From a virus, in the IMG/VR virus record IMGVR_UViG_3300048834_001178, positions 1 to 64,000 of that record: DNA of 64,000 nt. One strand, written 5' to 3'. The translations under genes and the position numbers were made by a program. Below the pieces are notes generated by a model. The model had not been told where the DNA came from. It searched no databases and worked only from the letters and a program-made list of their open reading frames with translations. Positions 62,018-64,000 of this stretch are shown piece by piece; positions within the stretch are counted from its first letter, which is position 1, and the number at the start of each line of letters is the position of its first letter.

Positions 62018-62049
62018 CTCTCGAACTCTCGGTTTCTCGTGTTGGCGCG
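62018..62049. repeat. right copy of the dispersed ~32-bp repeat
   Basis: CTCTCGAACTCTCGG matches 331-345 exactly, with about 26 of 32 bases matching overall by eye. It lies 70 bases before the nuclease gene. Same orientation as the left copy. Confidence 0.45.
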
Positions 62050-62115
62050 GATTCTGGTGAACAGCCCTGTTCCGAGCGCACCCTCGGACCGGCGCGAACT
62101 CGGTAGCATGGCCCC

Positions 62116-63243
62116 ATGCCGCTCTATCGAATGACCCGCGACGAGATCGCTCAGCTTCCCCCCACGACGTTTGAGGAGCGCCAGCTCCGGGAAACCTCGG
62201 ATCTACAGCGGCTCATCAGAAGCCATATCGAGGTCGTTGCGAGCGATCTACTGGTGATCGCCGAGGAGTTCGCCGAGTGGACCGATTCCCGACGGCGCAT
62301 CGACCTTCTCGCGGTCGATCGCGAGGGTTACCTGGTGGTCATTGAGCTCAAGCGCGGCGAGGAGGGAGGTCACATGGACCTCCAAGCGATCCGCTACGCG
62401 GCCATGGTGTCGAGCATGACCTTTGACAGGGCGAAGGCTGCGTTCCAGTCGTTTCTGGATCGGCACGATCCGGGTCAGGACGCGGAGGCAAGGCTGCTTG
62501 AGTTCCTCCGATGGGATGAGCCGCGGGAAGAGGAGTTCGGGCGAGATGTACGCATCGTGCTCGTCGCGGCGGATTTCTCGAAGGAAGTCTTGACCTCCGT
62601 GCTGTGGCTCAACGAGCGCGACCTTGATATCCGCTGCGTGCGGCTGAAGCCATACTTGCTCGGCTCCGAGATCGTTCTGGATGTGCAACAGATGGTCCCT
62701 CTTCCAGAGGCCGAGGAGTATCAGGTCCGCCTGCGTGAGAAGGCCATCGTTCAGAGGGAGTCGGCCCGACAAGCCGGGCCCACCGGCTTCTGGTTCATGA
62801 ACACGGGAGACGGGTCCGGCGAGGGAAGGGCTTGGGAGGACTGCCAGAGGTACGGATTCATGATGGCAGGCGGCGGTGCACACTGGATCAGCGCGATCAG
62901 GAAGTTGAGGGCTGGTGACAAGCTCTTTGCGTACCTGAGTGGCCACGGGTATGTCGGCTACGGGGTGGTGACACATGAGGCGGTGCCGCAGGCAGAGTTC
63001 GTGCCCACCGGCTTCGAGCAGAAGCTTGTTGACCTTCCGGTCGTTGCGCAGACTCAATTGGATCGGCTGCACGATCCGGATCACTGCGACTGGTGTGTCG
63101 CCATCAGGTGGATCAAGACGTTGGATCGCGACCAAGCGATACTCAAGAGCCGTGCCCGGCGGAGCACGCTCGAGCAGATCCGCAGGCCAGAGTTTGTGAG
63201 CGAGCTGCTCCGTGAGTTCGACCCTGAAGGAGCGACGAGCTAA
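62116..63243 (+). CDS. PD-(D/E)XK nuclease with C-terminal EVE/PUA-like domain
   Basis: A 375-residue protein. The N-terminal nuclease has RRIDLLAVDREGYLVVIELKRG with Asp63, Glu77 and Lys79, and DLQAIRYAAMVS with Gln90, the pattern of NucS/DUF91-like endonucleases. The C-terminal domain (about 222-340) reads GFWFMNTGDGSG...HWISAIRKLRAGDKLFAYLSGHGYVGYG, the look of EVE/ASCH/PUA-fold domains that bind modified bases. A nuclease joined to such a reader suggests cleavage of modified foreign DNA (type IV-like restriction), which is inference. No partner gene; not in an operon. Confidence 0.78.
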   Translation: MPLYRMTRDEIAQLPPTTFEERQLRETSDLQRLIRSHIEVVASDLLVIAEEFAEWTDSRRRIDLLAVDREGYLVVIELKRGEEGGHMDLQAIRYAAMVSSMTFDRAKAAFQSFLDRHDPGQDAEARLLEFLRWDEPREEEFGRDVRIVLVAADFSKEVLTSVLWLNERDLDIRCVRLKPYLLGSEIVLDVQQMVPLPEAEEYQVRLREKAIVQRESARQAGPTGFWFMNTGDGSGEGRAWEDCQRYGFMMAGGGAHWISAIRKLRAGDKLFAYLSGHGYVGYGVVTHEAVPQAEFVPTGFEQKLVDLPVVAQTQLDRLHDPDHCDWCVAIRWIKTLDRDQAILKSRARRSTLEQIRRPEFVSELLREFDPEGATS

Positions 63244-63387
63244 CAGCTCATCGATGGCTCATGATGTTCCACCCGGATCGGCAGGGCGTGCCGCGGACAT
63301 GCGAGACGCTGAAGTTCGTTAACCAGCCAGTATTCCGGTTAGTTGTCCCCTGAAGGCCCCTTGGGTTTGGCCTTCCGAGGACACCAG

Positions 63388-63630
63388 ATGCCATCCCAAG
63401 ACCTAGCACAGCGCGAGGGCGAAGCGTCCGAGTCTTCGGCCCGTCGCATGGAACTTGCTTCGCTCTTGGCTGCGGCTCTCCGGCGCTGGCTGGATGGCCC
63501 AGGACGAAGCAACCCGCCTTCAACCGAAGCGTCGCTACACCCTCTTTCTCCGCTTGACGGCGGCGGATGCTCCCCCATCAGTCCGATCGCGAGCCGCTGC
63601 GATGGCGGAGCGGAAGGAGGCAACTCGTGA
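63388..63630 (+). CDS. small protein opening the second recombinase module
   Basis: An 80-residue protein. Its N-terminal helix SSARRMELASLLAAALRRWL resembles that of the 92-residue protein at 8643, and it stands in the same place before DUF2924. The remainder is Ser/Pro/Gly-rich and probably disordered. The ATG at 63388 was chosen because it aligns with that protein's start. Function unknown. Confidence 0.55.
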   Translation: MPSQDLAQREGEASESSARRMELASLLAAALRRWLDGPGRSNPPSTEASLHPLSPLDGGGCSPISPIASRCDGGAEGGNS

Positions 63631-64000
63631 AGGTTGATGTCCAAGCGGAGATGCACCGGCTTAACGGCATGAACGGGCCAGCGCTCAAGGCGAAATACCT
63701 TGAGGTGTTTGGAGAGGAGAGCCACTCGAACAACGCCCAGTATCTGCGGAAGCGGATCATCTGGCAGATTCAGGCCAATGCGATGGGTGGGCTTTCAGAG
63801 CGGGCGAGGCTTCGGGCGATGGAACTGGCCGACGAGACGTGGCTCAGAACGCGAGCGCACAGGAAGTCCAAGGCCGACCCGGGCCCGGATGCCAACGCTC
63901 CGCACGTGGTCATCACCGGTCTCCGCGCCAATCCAAGGCCCTCGTCGCCATCCCCCGGCACCGTGCTGGTGCGCGACTATCAGGGACGCCGCATCGTGGT
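63627..64000 (+). CDS. DUF2924 protein, partial at window end
   Basis: The first 124 residues are visible, with a GTG start in a GTGA overlap and ggaagga upstream. EMHRLNGMNGPALKAKYLEVFGEE, NAQYLRKRIIWQIQANAMGGLSERARLRAMELAD (in part) and VLVRDYQGRRIVV match the DUF2924 protein at 8912 in order but with clear divergence. The two modules therefore come from different elements, not a recent duplication. Confidence 0.85.
   Translation, partial: MKVDVQAEMHRLNGMNGPALKAKYLEVFGEESHSNNAQYLRKRIIWQIQANAMGGLSERARLRAMELADETWLRTRAHRKSKADPGPDANAPHVVITGLRANPRPSSPSPGTVLVRDYQGRRIV

Larger units (their letters stand above)
61057..62115. other. 1.06-kb non-coding interval between the DruE-like operon and the nuclease gene
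   Basis: It should hold the promoter of the minus-strand operon, but I could not pick out convincing hexamers. It contains one good terminator (61790) and the right copy of the dispersed repeat (62018). Open frames here are short, overlap each other on both strands and give Arg/Ser/Pro-rich products without ribosome sites. Confidence 0.55.
63335..64000 (+). mobile_element. start of a second DUF2924/serine-recombinase-type element (cut by window edge)
   Basis: The two genes seen here repeat the order, overlap style and protein types of 8643-9463. The leader contains ggttagttg (63338-63346) and a hairpin AAGGCC...GGCCTT (63352-63374), paralleling ggttagttg plus hairpin at 8595-8629. A recombinase is expected just beyond the window; that is a prediction. 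Confidence 0.65.

Noticed and set aside
61565-62134. 189-codon open frame upstream of the nuclease gene
   Set aside because: Covers the terminator and repeat, product is low-complexity, and the competing frames on both strands are equally open.

Overview
The window is high-GC bacterial DNA. It carries one apparently complete tailed-phage prophage, an anti-phage defence island to its right, and the first genes of a second recombinase-led element at the right edge. Paired DUF2924 / large serine recombinase modules, a HARE-HTH protein and the overall gene style suggest Planctomycetota (perhaps Phycisphaerae). No ribosomal marker is present, so that assignment is inference.

Left flank (1-8.2 kb): tRNA-Asn(GTT) with a terminator, then a tightly coupled minus-strand operon. 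It encodes a 1964-residue fusion of several GT2 glycosyltransferase folds, a kinase-like fold, a methyltransferase and a histidine phosphatase, followed by a separate SAM methyltransferase and a LOG-family protein. This looks like a surface-glycan or glycoprotein-decoration locus. A small DUF4258-like gene follows.

Prophage (about 8.5-44.9 kb): a small ORF, DUF2924, a large serine recombinase and a small HTH protein form the integration module. Two unknown genes and a phage sigma-like factor follow. The replication and recombination block holds a Sak4-like ATPase, DUF669, RusA, two ParB-fold proteins, an SF2 helicase and a PrimPol/DUF3987 protein, with an iteron-like repeat field after it. 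Then come a ParB-DNA methyltransferase fusion and a divergent four-gene minus operon that includes HARE-HTH. The structural block runs: small terminase-like gene, TerL, zinc ribbon, portal, a protease-capsid fusion, decoration protein, head-tail connectors, tail tube, a tail chaperone with a probable -1 frameshift, lipoprotein, tape measure and distal tail proteins. It ends with an unusual cassette: methyltransferase, DUF115-like protein, a Ser/Gly repeat protein containing a Hint (intein-like) domain, and two GT32-type glycosyltransferases.

Defence island (45.1-63.2 kb): two convergent operons whose last genes overlap by 70 bp. On the plus strand are an N4-cytosine-type DNA methyltransferase, a McrB-like AAA+ protein and a McrC/DUF2357-like nuclease, resembling LlaJI/BsuMI-type systems. 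On the minus strand are two unrecognised proteins, a 1930-residue DUF1998 helicase resembling DruE of Druantia, and a NERD-type nuclease fused to an SF1 helicase. A stand-alone nuclease with a C-terminal EVE-like domain follows after about 1 kb of non-coding DNA.

Right edge (63.3-64 kb): a second small ORF plus DUF2924 pair, homologous to the one opening the prophage. The defence island therefore lies between two recombinase modules.

The strongest candidates for undescribed biology are the four-gene DruE-like operon, the Hint-domain/glycosyltransferase tail cassette, the giant fusion protein, and a 20-bp motif (acgggttaggtgctctatgg) recurring at three phage operon starts.
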